A DNA stretch of 64,000 nucleotides from JAQCEJ01 sp040881995. Its GTDB lineage: Bacteria; Planctomycetota; Planctomycetia; Planctomycetales; Planctomycetaceae. Both the position numbers and the translations under genes were made by a program. The notes beneath the pieces were generated by a model, which saw nothing but the letters and a program-made list of their open reading frames with translations, did no database searches and was not told where the DNA came from. Where the stretch lies: the NCBI GenBank assembly GCA_040881995.1, contig JBBECD010000199.1, positions 1 through 64,000 of the forward strand, given 5' to 3'. Positions within the stretch are counted from its first letter, which is position 1, and every line of letters begins with the position of its first letter. Shown one piece after another: positions 36,955 through 45,907 of the stretch.

Positions 36955-39900
36955 CGGGTGCTCCCTTGCCGCAATGTCGACGGCATGCCGCGGCTTCCCA
37001 TCAGGTTTGCCGTCACCGTTTCCGTTATTTGGGTATCGCGGCGATCGGCATGGGGATCGCGGACGATCGAGGCGCATCCCAAGTGGTCGCGCCAACCGCG
37101 ATACCAGTCGATCGACGATTTCGCCTGCGGCAAATTGTCGGCGGTTGGTTCGTAAGGTTCGAATCGGCCGCGCGAATAAACGTGAATGGAATTCGTCTTC
37201 GCGTCGAACGCCGCCAGTTGAATCCACCCGTTGCGCACCAGCCGGCCGATTTCCGCATTCCGGTCCATGATGGAGAGCATCGCTTCCGGCGTCGACTCGA
37301 CGAGAAACAGAATACGCATCGGTTCGTGGATCTCGATCATCTGTTGCGACAGTCCGGTCCGCAGATCGCTCGCCGCCCCTTCCATCACGCCGAGCAACGA
37401 CGTGATGTTGTGCGGCAGTTTCGATCCGCAGCCGTATCCGAGCACGTCGACGCACGAGAAGTAATATTCGAGGCTGATTCCCGCACAGACCGGAACGGCG
37501 GGTTGCAGAATGCGGGCCAGAATGGAATGTTCCGCGTCATCCTGGGCCGGATCGTACGATTGCAGAAAGACCCGGCGGTCGAGAAATAAGCCGCGGCTCC
37601 ATTCGCGCCGTCCCACGAAGCAGAGGGCATTCGTGGCGTGATTGTATTCCGGCCGGGCCTGCGATAAGTCTTCCGCGCGGGCTTCCACGTGTTCGAGCGC
37701 CTCGGGAAACGACAATTGCAAATCGGCCGACTCGAATCGGCGGCATCGTTCGTGAGCATTCCGCTCGCGCGCCTGATCGATCACATCGCGCGCGGCCTCG
37801 AACAGTTTGCGATGCGAGACCGGAAGACTATCCAGATCGAAAAACGTGACGTCTTCGTCACACGTGTTATGGAACGCGCCGACAAAATGCGTCACCGCGG
37901 GGATTTCCAATCCCCTGCTCTTCAGCAGGCCGCGCACGCTTGGATCGTTCGCCATCTGGGCGAAAGCGCGGGCATTAGGACCCCCGCGTCCCCCGCTGCA
38001 GGCCCCGCAGTTGTATGCCGACTCGTGGGGGTTGTTCAAACTGCCGGAGCCGTGACCGACGAGAAACACGAGTCGGGAGAATCCGCGCACCAGACCGACG
38101 TCGCGGAGGACGCGTTCGACGCTGTTAACCATCTCGTCGATCGTGTAACCGAGATGCTCGTCGTCGGAGCCGGGCGGCTCGACGGTGCGATACAGCCGCA
38201 ATTCCGTCACGGCGGGGGGTTGAATCAGGTTGCCGAAAATCCGTCGCAACTGCGCCGTCAATCGCGGAAACAGGATGCGCGCCACGAGCGGAACCGATGC
38301 CGCCGACCCCAGCAGAGCGGTCACGACCCCTCCCAACAGCGACCGGCTGCCGGTATGCCAGCGATGCGATGCCGTCCCGAGCATGCGGCGCGTTTCGGCG
38401 CGTTGTCGGCTGCTGGCCCGCAGAGAATAGGCGGCGTCTTCCCGCACGTAATGTTTTGGCTTGATGATCACGGGGCACAGCGGACGGAAATGGGCGTCCG
38501 ACGCGCCGCGATAATACATCGGCGCCGCGAAAAAACCGGGAGCCCCGAATGTCTCGCACCGCGGATCGATTTCCTCCAGATGCCGGCGAAACGATTCCTC
38601 GCGGTCGTCGATGCACGTCACCAGTTGAAAACTCTTTGCGCCGGCGGGCCCGGATTCGGTTCGTCCGGCGTGATCGATGACCGCGTCGAGAATCTGATTG
38701 CGGTAATGCCGTTCGTAGGCGCGATGGAAAATGCGGCGTCGCTGCAGGGTGTCGAACGTTTCGATTTCCTGCGTTAGCCGCGTCCATTCCTGCTTGGACT
38801 GCCGCTGCAGGTCGAGCGGGCTCCAGCCTCTGATCTGCGCGAGTTGGAAAATCAGATAGGCTCGTTGATCGATGCTGATGCGCGGAACGTGTGAATGGCG
38901 ACGTTGCAAGTCGGCGCGCATCTCATCGAGCCGAGCCTCTTTGCCGAACTCTCCGTCGTAAATATGCCGGATCGCCAGCCGCTCGAGAATCAGCCGCACG
39001 GCGAGAAATTCGTTCAACGTTCCGGACGGCGCGGGGTGAATGGTCCACTCGGCGTTGGTTTCCATCTGCCAGATCATCCCCGCCCATCCGCGAAGCGCCA
39101 ACAGCGTATGCGTGAGATACGCAAGCTGTTCTGCGGGCGGCACGCCGAGCATCGAAAGCGATTCGTCGATCGATTCCAGGGGGGACGACCGCAACTCGCC
39201 GATGCGGCGCAATTCTTCGGGCAGCTCCTTCAGCCAGCTTTTTTGGGGGCGCGAGCGTTCGTGCAGCTTGCGGAACGACGCGAAAAAGCCCTCGTCGCGG
39301 CAAGGCAACGTCGAATGGGCAAACCCCTGATCGAGAAACGCGGCGCTGAAGCGAATCAACACCTCGTCGATCAGCGAATCGCTGTCGCGTCCCGTCGCCT
39401 GTTTCAACAGGTCGCGATGGCGGACGACCGGTGGAAGCGGCGCCGGAAAACGCTTGACGCCGTGCGCGCCGTTGTGGCAGATTCGCCACAAGAGACGGAG
39501 CGTAAACGCTTCCCAAGTGGCGTTGCTCCACGTTTCGATGCGTCCCCGGGGGAACTGATCGAGCAGATGAGAAACCAACTGATGCTCGCGCGTGTCGCCG
39601 TTCGTCCCGTCGTTCTCGAGCACGCGCAAGACCCACTGGCGCGTCTGATCGATCGTTTGAATTCTCGTTTCGGCGGGGGCTTCTTCGCGGAAGTGCGCCA
39701 GCGCGTCGGTCTCGGTGATCAGCCAGCGCAGCTCTTCATCCCTTCCGATGTACAATGGATGCTCCAGCATCGCCATGCGGAGATGAAACCGCGTTCCCAT
39801 AAAGCCGATCAGCTCGTCGGCTCCGTCGTCCAGATCGTCCAGCAGCGCCGCGGAAATGTCCGCAGGTTGAATGCGGCCGCGATGAAACTCCTCGCGGTAT

Positions 39901-40136
39901 CGCTCTTCGGACAGGTACGGTTCGCACTGGTACAACTCCAGCCCTTTTTGCAGCGCCTGTTCGAAGGGAAGATCCTCAAAAGCGTGCAGCGTGTTATGAT
40001 GAACGAACACCGTAATCGGTCCCTGTGACGGCAACAGATGGGCGGCATGGTCGATCATATGTTGCAGATGCTCAAGCCGAGACGTATCGTGACTCGAACT
40101 GGAGCTGTGCATTTCCGGGGAAGGAGCGTCTTGCAC
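36951..40136 (-). CDS. dabA: DabA (DUF2309/UPF0753), carbonic-anhydrase-like subunit
   Basis: 1061 aa from GTG at 40136; ATG at 40112 is an equally plausible start, as neither has a clear ribosome site. The protein belongs to the DUF2309 family, large relatives of beta-carbonic anhydrases that form a membrane-associated complex with DabB and trap CO2 as bicarbonate. The zinc-site pattern is complete: Cys508 and Asp510 in VTCIDDREESFRRHL, His695 in FLVGHGSGSL and Cys710 in AYNCGACSGGRGGPNAR. The spacings Cys-x-Asp and His-(14)-Cys match characterised DabA. It is the first gene of a four-gene unit (dabA, dabB, NuoM-like, SulP). Confidence 0.93.
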   Translation of the reverse strand: MQDAPSPEMHSSSSSHDTSRLEHLQHMIDHAAHLLPSQGPITVFVHHNTLHAFEDLPFEQALQKGLELYQCEPYLSEERYREEFHRGRIQPADISAALLDDLDDGADELIGFMGTRFHLRMAMLEHPLYIGRDEELRWLITETDALAHFREEAPAETRIQTIDQTRQWVLRVLENDGTNGDTREHQLVSHLLDQFPRGRIETWSNATWEAFTLRLLWRICHNGAHGVKRFPAPLPPVVRHRDLLKQATGRDSDSLIDEVLIRFSAAFLDQGFAHSTLPCRDEGFFASFRKLHERSRPQKSWLKELPEELRRIGELRSSPLESIDESLSMLGVPPAEQLAYLTHTLLALRGWAGMIWQMETNAEWTIHPAPSGTLNEFLAVRLILERLAIRHIYDGEFGKEARLDEMRADLQRRHSHVPRISIDQRAYLIFQLAQIRGWSPLDLQRQSKQEWTRLTQEIETFDTLQRRRIFHRAYERHYRNQILDAVIDHAGRTESGPAGAKSFQLVTCIDDREESFRRHLEEIDPRCETFGAPGFFAAPMYYRGASDAHFRPLCPVIIKPKHYVREDAAYSLRASSRQRAETRRMLGTASHRWHTGSRSLLGGVVTALLGSAASVPLVARILFPRLTAQLRRIFGNLIQPPAVTELRLYRTVEPPGSDDEHLGYTIDEMVNSVERVLRDVGLVRGFSRLVFLVGHGSGSLNNPHESAYNCGACSGGRGGPNARAFAQMANDPSVRGLLKSRGLEIPAVTHFVGAFHNTCDEDVTFFDLDSLPVSHRKLFEAARDVIDQARERNAHERCRRFESADLQLSFPEALEHVEARAEDLSQARPEYNHATNALCFVGRREWSRGLFLDRRVFLQSYDPAQDDAEHSILARILQPAVPVCAGISLEYYFSCVDVLGYGCGSKLPHNITSLLGVMEGAASDLRTGLSQQMIEIHEPMRILFLVESTPEAMLSIMDRNAEIGRLVRNGWIQLAAFDAKTNSIHVYSRGRFEPYEPTADNLPQAKSSIDWYRGWRDHLGCASIVRDPHADRRDTQITETVTANLMGSRGMPSTLRQGSTR

Positions 40137-40471
40137 TCGTGGGGGTCGCTTTTTATGTTAGGTGTGTGCGGGAGGTTTGTTCGGTCGAGGCGGGTGCAAT
40201 CGGGGTTAAGCGGCTTTGTCAGCCATCGTCGTTTTGTCTCTCATCATCGAGTTGCGTCTTTCATCATTTATAAGAAGCAATCGGACGCTGGGCATAGGGC
40301 GTTTGATTACAATCCTGCAAGGTACTCGCCCGGGACTGGCGGGCGGTTACACTTTCCGACAATAACACCAAGAGGACGGGCAAAGCCTCAACCGCCGGTC
40401 GTGACGCGGCCGGACTCGTGATATGGCTGGATCGAGGACCGAGACGATTCCTGCGTAACAATCGGAGAGCT
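40137..40471. other. Divergent region between dabA and the response regulator
   Basis: About 335 bp, divergently flanked, expected to hold both promoters. I see no consensus pair. The short open frames here are shadows. Confidence 0.5.
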
Positions 40472-41179
40472 ATGGACGCGTCGGCTGATTCAAATCGCAA
40501 CTGCTTGCTCAACGTCCTTGTCATTGAAGACGACGACGTCCTGGGCAAGGCACTGTTACGGGGACTGGAAGAAGCGGGCCACGCCTGCGTTCGCGTTCGG
40601 AGCGGTCAGGTCGGGCTCGAACACGCCCTGTCGCAAAAATCGGACGCCATCGTGCTCGACCTGATGCTGCCCGACCTTTCGGGACTTGAAGTCTTGCACG
40701 CGATTCGCCAGCACGGCATCCAGACTCCCGTGCTCGTGCTCACGGCGCTCGGCTCGGTCGAAGAGCGCGTGAAGGGCCTCAACTTTGGCGCCGACGATTA
40801 CCTCATCAAACCGTTCGCGTTTCCCGAACTGCTGGCCCGGCTGACGGCGATTACCCGGCGGACGCGCAAACTCGGCTCGCAGTCGTTAGCCATCGGTCCG
40901 CTGGAACTCGATCTCTCGACGCGCAAGGTTTCGCGCGATAACAAAGAGATCGTGCTGACTCCGACCGAATTCAGCCTGCTCGAATTTCTGATGCGGCACG
41001 CCGGCGAGGTCGTCACCCGCCGCATGCTCTGCGAGCACCTGTGGGAAGCGAACTGGGAAGGGGTGACGAACGTGATCGAGGTGCACATCAACCGGCTGCG
41101 CGGCAAGATCGACCGCGACTTCGACACGCCGCTGCTGCACACGGTCCGCGGGCGGGGATACGTGCTGCGCGCCGGGTGA
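40472..41179 (+). CDS. OmpR/PhoB family response regulator
   Basis: 235 aa from ATG at 40472 with GGAGA upstream; the frame extends to 40418 without support. The receiver domain has the acidic pocket VIEDDD, phospho-acceptor Asp in IVLDLMLPDLSGLEV, Thr in VLVLTALGS and Lys in LIKPFAFPE. The winged-helix effector domain follows (LTPTEFSLLEFLMRHAGEVV, then VIEVHINRLRGKID and VRGRGYVLR). The histidine kinase at 42415 is the probable partner, but an opposite-strand gene lies between them. Confidence 0.95.
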   Translation: MDASADSNRNCLLNVLVIEDDDVLGKALLRGLEEAGHACVRVRSGQVGLEHALSQKSDAIVLDLMLPDLSGLEVLHAIRQHGIQTPVLVLTALGSVEERVKGLNFGADDYLIKPFAFPELLARLTAITRRTRKLGSQSLAIGPLELDLSTRKVSRDNKEIVLTPTEFSLLEFLMRHAGEVVTRRMLCEHLWEANWEGVTNVIEVHINRLRGKIDRDFDTPLLHTVRGRGYVLRAG

Positions 41180-41231
41180 GTCAAGTTCTGACTCGATCGG
41201 GAAACATTCTGTTGTCCCAAACTCGCAAGAT

Positions 41232-42134
41232 TCAAGAGATTTGCTTCGCCCGCCGATTGCGAACGAACACTGCACCCGTACCAAATAAAACGAGGCTGAG
41301 CAGGGAAGCCAGCGTGCCGGGTTCGGGGACCACTTGTTGAGAAGGGCTGATGACCTCGAGACCGGTGACGCTGGAACTTCCCAGTCCCGGAGTTACAGTG
41401 GACAATGCAACTCCCGCTTGGCTGAATTGATGAAAGTTGCCACCGCTGGCGACCCAAAGCGTAGCATCGTTAGGGTCGTACGCCAAACCGCGAATGGAGT
41501 CTGTCGGCACATTCGTGTTAAAGAAGCTCAGAAGGTTCCCTGCCGTGTCATTGATTTGAATTGGCTGATACCCAAGGTTTGCGGACATAAAGATTGAAGA
41601 TCCATCACCATCGATCCCTTCCATTTGAAAATTCGATAGCGTATGCCTTGTCATGGCGACCTCGCTCACGAAATTGCCACCTGTGGTGTAAGTGTACACA
41701 TCCCACGTGTTGACGGAATCCAACAGCAGAAGATTGGTGCCGTCGTCGCCGAGAGCCGTGATTTGCGGTGTCGCCGTATCGAATATATTGATCGCGGCAC
41801 CCGTTTCGGGATCAACCTCCACGATCTTCGGCGTGAATGAGGCGTTCGTGCTGACCAAACCAATAAAGAGTTGGCTATTGAGGACACTCACGCCTTGAGC
41901 GGTTCCGGTGGGTGTCAGCTCCAAGCCCAGCCCGGTGATCTGCAGCGTTTGCACAAGCGTTCCGGTTCCGGCAAGCGAGTAGCTCCGCAATTTATTGTCG
42001 GTCGACACCGTGAGCAGGTCGCCCGAGTGGATGATCATTCCGGCGTCTGATGTACTTGAGCCAATAATCATTAACAGAGTGCCCATCGCGGCAAATCGAC
42101 TGGATTTCAAGCATTTTGTGAATGACGAATTCAT
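41232..42134 (-). CDS. PEP-CTERM sorting domain protein
   Basis: 300 aa. Signal peptide at the N-terminus (MGTLLMIIGSSTSDA region), a beta-rich body that looks like a WD/NHL-type or SdiA-like propeller (repeated GLAYDPNDATLWVAS, GVSVLNSQLFIGL) and the C-terminal sorting signal VPEPGTLASLLSLVLFGTGA followed by VFVRNRR. PEP-CTERM proteins are cut and anchored by an exosortase in the outer envelope. It sits convergent to the response regulator and divergent from the kinase, an unusual insertion into a two-component pair. Confidence 0.9.
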   Translation of the reverse strand: MNSSFTKCLKSSRFAAMGTLLMIIGSSTSDAGMIIHSGDLLTVSTDNKLRSYSLAGTGTLVQTLQITGLGLELTPTGTAQGVSVLNSQLFIGLVSTNASFTPKIVEVDPETGAAINIFDTATPQITALGDDGTNLLLLDSVNTWDVYTYTTGGNFVSEVAMTRHTLSNFQMEGIDGDGSSIFMSANLGYQPIQINDTAGNLLSFFNTNVPTDSIRGLAYDPNDATLWVASGGNFHQFSQAGVALSTVTPGLGSSSVTGLEVISPSQQVVPEPGTLASLLSLVLFGTGAVFVRNRRAKQIS

Positions 42135-42352
42135 TGTTGCGATCCGCAGTTGAGGTTTGTTAAGAAACTAGCCGGCATCTCTATTGACAAAGATATTTTG
42201 GAAGACGGCGAGCAGGAGTCACTCCAATCTATCCGTTCTACTTAGGAAAGATAGACATTGCTAAAGAAATTATCCGGGAGAATATTAAAATATATGTATA
42301 TATGTGTACTTTTGATCCGATAGTAATGTCATCCGGGACGGTCGCGGTCGCG

Positions 42353-42400
42353 AGGAGGTGATGAGGAGGTGATGAGGAGGTGATGAGGAGGTGATGAGGA
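42353..42400 (+). repeat. Four tandem AGGAGGTGATG units before the kinase gene
   Basis: Four perfect 11-bp units at 42353-42396 followed by a partial unit. Each unit is a full-strength Shine-Dalgarno sequence and, with its neighbour, spells ATG AGG AGG TGA. The mini-ORFs at 42361-42372, 42372-42383 and 42383-42394 overlap by one base, and a fourth (ATG AGG ATC GCG TGA) runs 42394-42408. The kinase ATG is at 42415. See findings. Confidence 0.9.
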
Positions 42401-42414
42401 TCGCGTGAGCCGAT

Positions 42415-43953
42415 ATGTCAATCTTGAACCTCAGTCCTTATGATGAAAGGGATCAATTCTTATTTCAGAGTTCGTCACCTCGAATTAAAAATGGCGAGAG
42501 TGCACTTTTGAAAAATTTCTGGAAGACTCTGAGAGTTCGACTTGCGATCTGGAATGCCGGGGCGGTGATTTTGACGGCATTGGTGACGTTGGTCGGTCTG
42601 CAACAGGGGGTGCGCTGGGCTCTGCTGCACGAAATGGATCAACTGCTCATCGAAGACGCCCAGGAAATTTCGCTGACGCTGAAGGAGCTCTCTCCCGACG
42701 AGTTTGATAACTACACCGCCGAACTCAATCGCAAGGCGGTTGTGCACCGGCATCACGGCTGGTTCGTCGATTTGCTCTCCGCCAATGGCGAGGTGTTCTG
42801 GACCAGCGTCGCCACGCCCGAGGCCACGTTTCCCGTTCCTCCGGTCGATTCGCAGGCTCCGTCGACCTTTCAAAACTATCGCCTCGTCTTTCGCCGATTG
42901 ACGTCGCAATATCACCAGGTCGGGGCCATTCGCGTGGGATCGTCGCTCACGTTTCTTGGGGAAGACTTGGCCATCATCGATCGATTCGTATTATTGGCCG
43001 CCGGGTTCGTGCTGATTCTCGCCCCGCTCAGCGGGTATCTGCTCGCGGGGCGAACGGTTCGCTCGATCGGCGACATCATTCAAACCGCCGCCCGACTTCG
43101 CCCCAGTCATCTCAACGAACGATTGCCCATTCGCGGCACTGGCGATGAACTCGATCAACTGGCGAAAACGGTCAACGGCCTGTTGGATCGTATCGCGACT
43201 TATCTCGAACAGAAACGCGATTTTCTTGCCAATGCCGCCCACGAATTGCGGACCCCGCTGGCGGCGATACGGAGTTCGGTCGAGGTGGCCCTCAACAGCA
43301 ATCGTTCGAGCGAGGAATATCAGGAACTGCTGATCGACATCATCGACGAGGGTTCGGCTCTGGAAACGCTCGTCAATCAGCTCTTGTTGATCTCGGAGTC
43401 CGAAGCAGAAAAAATCAAAAGCGATTTCGACGCGGTGGCGTTTCACGAAGTCGTGCAAAAGGCGGTCGACATGTTCGTCGGCGTGGCCGAAACGCGAGAC
43501 ATCACGCTGGAGGCTCACATCCCAAAGCCATTGACCGTTCCCGGAATTCGCGGCCACTTGAGACAACTGGTGAACAACCTGATCGATAACGCCATCAAAT
43601 ATACGCCGTCGGGTGGAACCGTGACTGTTACGCTCGCCGCCGATTCACAGTCCGGCATGGTGCAACTCGACGTGCAGGACAATGGCATCGGGATTGCTCC
43701 GGAAGATCTGCCGCACATTTTCGATCGGTTTTATCGGGCCGAGCGGTCGCGAGCGCGAGGCCAGGAAATCGTGGGGACGGGGCTGGGGTTGAGCATCTGT
43801 CAGGCGGTCGTTTCGGCTCACAATGGAACGATTACCTGCCGCAGTTCGGCCGAAACCGGCACCTGCTTTACGGTGCGTCTGCCCGCGTTTAGGGGTGAAG
43901 CATCGTCCCGTTCCGTCTCGAAGCCGAGCGACGCGGTTTATCACTCGGCATAA
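42415..43953 (+). CDS. Membrane sensor histidine kinase
   Basis: 512 aa from ATG at 42415; an in-frame TTG at 42508 (just before KNFWKTLRVRLA) is an alternative that would give a more typical short N-terminus. The first membrane helix is at about 43-65, a periplasmic sensor region of about 120 residues follows, then a second helix near 183-205 and a HAMP segment. The catalytic core has the H box FLANAAHELRTPLAAIRSSV, N box LVNNLIDNAIKYTPSGG, G1 DNGIGIAPEDLPHIF, G2 GTGLGLSICQAV. It should pair with the OmpR-type regulator at 40472. Its last 13 bp overlap the end of galE on the other strand. Confidence 0.95.
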   Translation: MSILNLSPYDERDQFLFQSSSPRIKNGESALLKNFWKTLRVRLAIWNAGAVILTALVTLVGLQQGVRWALLHEMDQLLIEDAQEISLTLKELSPDEFDNYTAELNRKAVVHRHHGWFVDLLSANGEVFWTSVATPEATFPVPPVDSQAPSTFQNYRLVFRRLTSQYHQVGAIRVGSSLTFLGEDLAIIDRFVLLAAGFVLILAPLSGYLLAGRTVRSIGDIIQTAARLRPSHLNERLPIRGTGDELDQLAKTVNGLLDRIATYLEQKRDFLANAAHELRTPLAAIRSSVEVALNSNRSSEEYQELLIDIIDEGSALETLVNQLLLISESEAEKIKSDFDAVAFHEVVQKAVDMFVGVAETRDITLEAHIPKPLTVPGIRGHLRQLVNNLIDNAIKYTPSGGTVTVTLAADSQSGMVQLDVQDNGIGIAPEDLPHIFDRFYRAERSRARGQEIVGTGLGLSICQAVVSAHNGTITCRSSAETGTCFTVRLPAFRGEASSRSVSKPSDAVYHSA

Positions 43954-44930
43954 CCGTGCGGATGTTGCCGAAACCAATCCCACGCCGTTTGAATGATAGC
44001 GCCGATCTCGGTGTAGCGCGGTTCCCAACCCAGTTCCCGGCGGATGCGGTCCGCGCTGGCATAGAGTGCCGGCGGATCGCCGGGGCGGCGCTCGCCGTAT
44101 TCAATGCGAATGGGACAGCCCGTGACTGCTTCGACCGCGGCGATGATTTGTTTCACCGAAAACCCCTGGCCGTTGCCGAGGTTGTAGGCACAGCGGTCAC
44201 CGGGCTGCAGCGCGTGGAGAGCAAGAATATGCGCGGCGGCAAGGTCTTCGACGTGAATGTAATCGCGCACGCAGGTGCCGTCGGGCGTGGGATAGTCGGT
44301 GCCGTTGACCGTCACGTGCGTGCGTTGGCCCAATGCGACTTGCAGCAGGATGGGAATGAGATGCGTCTCCGGATCGTGATCTTCCCCGAGCCTGCCGTCC
44401 GTCGAACAGCCGGCGACGTTGAAATACCGCAGAAATGTGTACGCAAACTCGGGATGCACGTGCCGATAATCGCTGAGGATCCGCTCGAAGAAGAGCTTGC
44501 TCCAACCGTACGGATTGATCGGCGTTTGCGGCATCTCCTCGGTAAGTGGCAGTCTCTCGGGAATGCCATACGTGGCACAGGACGAACTGAAAATGATCTT
44601 GCCGACGTTCGCATGTTGCATCGCTTTCAGCAGGCTGATCGCCCCCGAGACGTTGTTCTCGTAATACCGCAAAGGCTCAGCGACCGACTCGGCGATGTAC
44701 GCCAGTGCGGCGAAGTGCATCACTGCGTCGATGTCGTGACGTGTCATCAGTTCGGCCAATTGCTCGGTTTCTGCCAGGGCAAGTTCGTAGAAATCGGCTT
44801 GTGGAGGGACGGCGCAGCGGTGTCCGCGATGCAGGTTGTCGACGACGACGACCTCGCGGCCCTGTTCGATCAGTTGCCGCGTCACATGCGAGCCGATGTA
44901 GCCCGCGCCACCGGTGACTAGAATTGCCAT
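43941..44930 (-). CDS. galE: UDP-glucose 4-epimerase
   Basis: 329 aa from ATG at 44930 with a GGAGGG ribosome site. Rossmann motif GGAGYIGSHV at residues 7-16; SSCATYG with catalytic Ser/Thr and, further on, NPYGWSKLFFE with catalytic YxxxK (here the Tyr is in NPYGWSK). LRYFNVAGC, GDGTCVRDYIHVEDLAAAH-like motif (PTPDGTCVRDYIHVEDLA) and NLGNGQGFSVKQII are hallmarks of GalE. It interconverts UDP-glucose and UDP-galactose for surface polysaccharides. Convergent with the kinase gene. Confidence 0.95.
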   Translation of the reverse strand: MAILVTGGAGYIGSHVTRQLIEQGREVVVVDNLHRGHRCAVPPQADFYELALAETEQLAELMTRHDIDAVMHFAALAYIAESVAEPLRYYENNVSGAISLLKAMQHANVGKIIFSSSCATYGIPERLPLTEEMPQTPINPYGWSKLFFERILSDYRHVHPEFAYTFLRYFNVAGCSTDGRLGEDHDPETHLIPILLQVALGQRTHVTVNGTDYPTPDGTCVRDYIHVEDLAAAHILALHALQPGDRCAYNLGNGQGFSVKQIIAAVEAVTGCPIRIEYGERRPGDPPALYASADRIRRELGWEPRYTEIGAIIQTAWDWFRQHPHGYAE

Positions 44931-45271
44931 TTGCCCTCCGGAGCGATTTTTATCGTTCTCAAGCAACCGTGGGCGGCGTCGAGCGACGGAACGCCGCACT
45001 AGCCCGCCATGCAGGTCAATGACGAATGCCTAAACCCAAATGATTAAGGTAAACACTATATCCGAATCACAGAACGCGATCCAGCCGATCGTTCAATCGT
45101 CACAACCGGAACCGGCTACCTAGAGGCCCCGCTTTAAGAGAAACGCGGCACGATCGGACGCAGCCGAAATCGGAAAATCTCCGATATTGCTGTTAGGGCA
45201 CAGGAAAACGCCTCAATTTCAGAGACGCGACAGCTACAGATCGGCGAATCGGGTGCGATAGGGACGAATTC

Positions 45272-45742
45272 ATGATTTATGGACGAGTAACGGTGCTGAT
45301 ATTGGTCATGATGCTGTTCGTCGGAATCTGGTCTTCCGATCAACCGGCCGTGCGTCAGGAATACGCGGCACGCCATCGCGGCGAGATTTACGTCATCGGC
45401 GGTTCACATCCGCGATTCCCGGTGAAGCGAATCGGCGTCGACGGGCAGGTCGCGCCGGTAAAGCGGTTCCCCGCTCCCGTCCGTCCGGCGGCTGTCACGT
45501 CGACGCAATTCATCGTCCCGTCGGTGGCAATCCCCGGCGACCTGTCGATCGGCAGCTATCGTGTGGTGAATGATGCCGGAACCACAGCGACCGTTGTCGT
45601 CACGAGAGAATGGCTGATGCGCGAGCACATTCCGGCGAATCTCCCGGCTCGCGAGTTTTACATTCATCAGACGGCGAACGAATGCTGGTATTGGATTCGG
45701 CTGCAACCGTTCGCGACTGTTCGCATGGCGGCGGGATCGTAG
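45272..45742 (+). CDS. Hypothetical exported protein, 156 aa
   Basis: A short N-terminal hydrophobic segment (VTVLILVMMLFVGIW) is followed by a soluble part with strand-rich sequence (RPAAVTSTQFIVPS, SYRVVNDAGTTATVVVTREW). No recognised family. The upstream GGGACG gives a weak ribosome site. Codon use fits the neighbours. The segment 44931-45271 before it shows nothing identifiable. Confidence 0.55.
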   Translation: MIYGRVTVLILVMMLFVGIWSSDQPAVRQEYAARHRGEIYVIGGSHPRFPVKRIGVDGQVAPVKRFPAPVRPAAVTSTQFIVPSVAIPGDLSIGSYRVVNDAGTTATVVVTREWLMREHIPANLPAREFYIHQTANECWYWIRLQPFATVRMAAGS

Positions 45743-45744
45743 CG

Positions 45745-45840
45745 TAGAAGGGTGGGTCGAGCGGGGCCACCGGGGCGGTGAATGACTAATGACGAAGGCC
45801 TAATGACTAAGGAACTCCCAATTCCTAATTCCCAACGGGG
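45745..45840. repeat. Left-flank dispersed repeat (gggtgggtcgagcgg ... atgactaatgacgaa)
   Basis: A GTCGAGC/GGCCACC hairpin followed by short atgactaatgacg units and aattccca stretches. A clearly related block in the opposite orientation is at 50650-50757. Both lie outside the mobile element. Confidence 0.6.
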
Positions 45841-45859
45841 AATATCGGGCGAGCCGCTA

Positions 45860-45867
45860 TTTCAAAA
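45860..45867. repeat. Target-site duplication, left (TTTCAAAA)
   Basis: The 8-bp TTTCAAAA directly abuts the left terminal inverted repeat and is identical to 50642-50649. Eight-base duplications are characteristic of IS1595-family insertion. Confidence 0.85.
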
Positions 45868-45893
45868 CGGAATTATGCACTTAACAAAGCACG
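45868..45893 (+). repeat. Left terminal inverted repeat (26 bp)
   Basis: CGGAATTATG at the outer end through AAAGCACG at the inner end; the exact reverse complement of 50616-50641. The methyltransferase stop codon lies only 15 bp inside it. Confidence 0.92.
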
Positions 45894-45907
45894 GTAAAAC
45901 CTGAACG

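Noticed and set aside
45860..45893. Longer, 29-bp version of the terminal repeat (starting AAACGG)
   Set aside because: The extra three bases are part of the TTTCAAAA duplication at one side and of its complement at the other by chance. The 26-bp repeat with an 8-bp duplication is the consistent solution.
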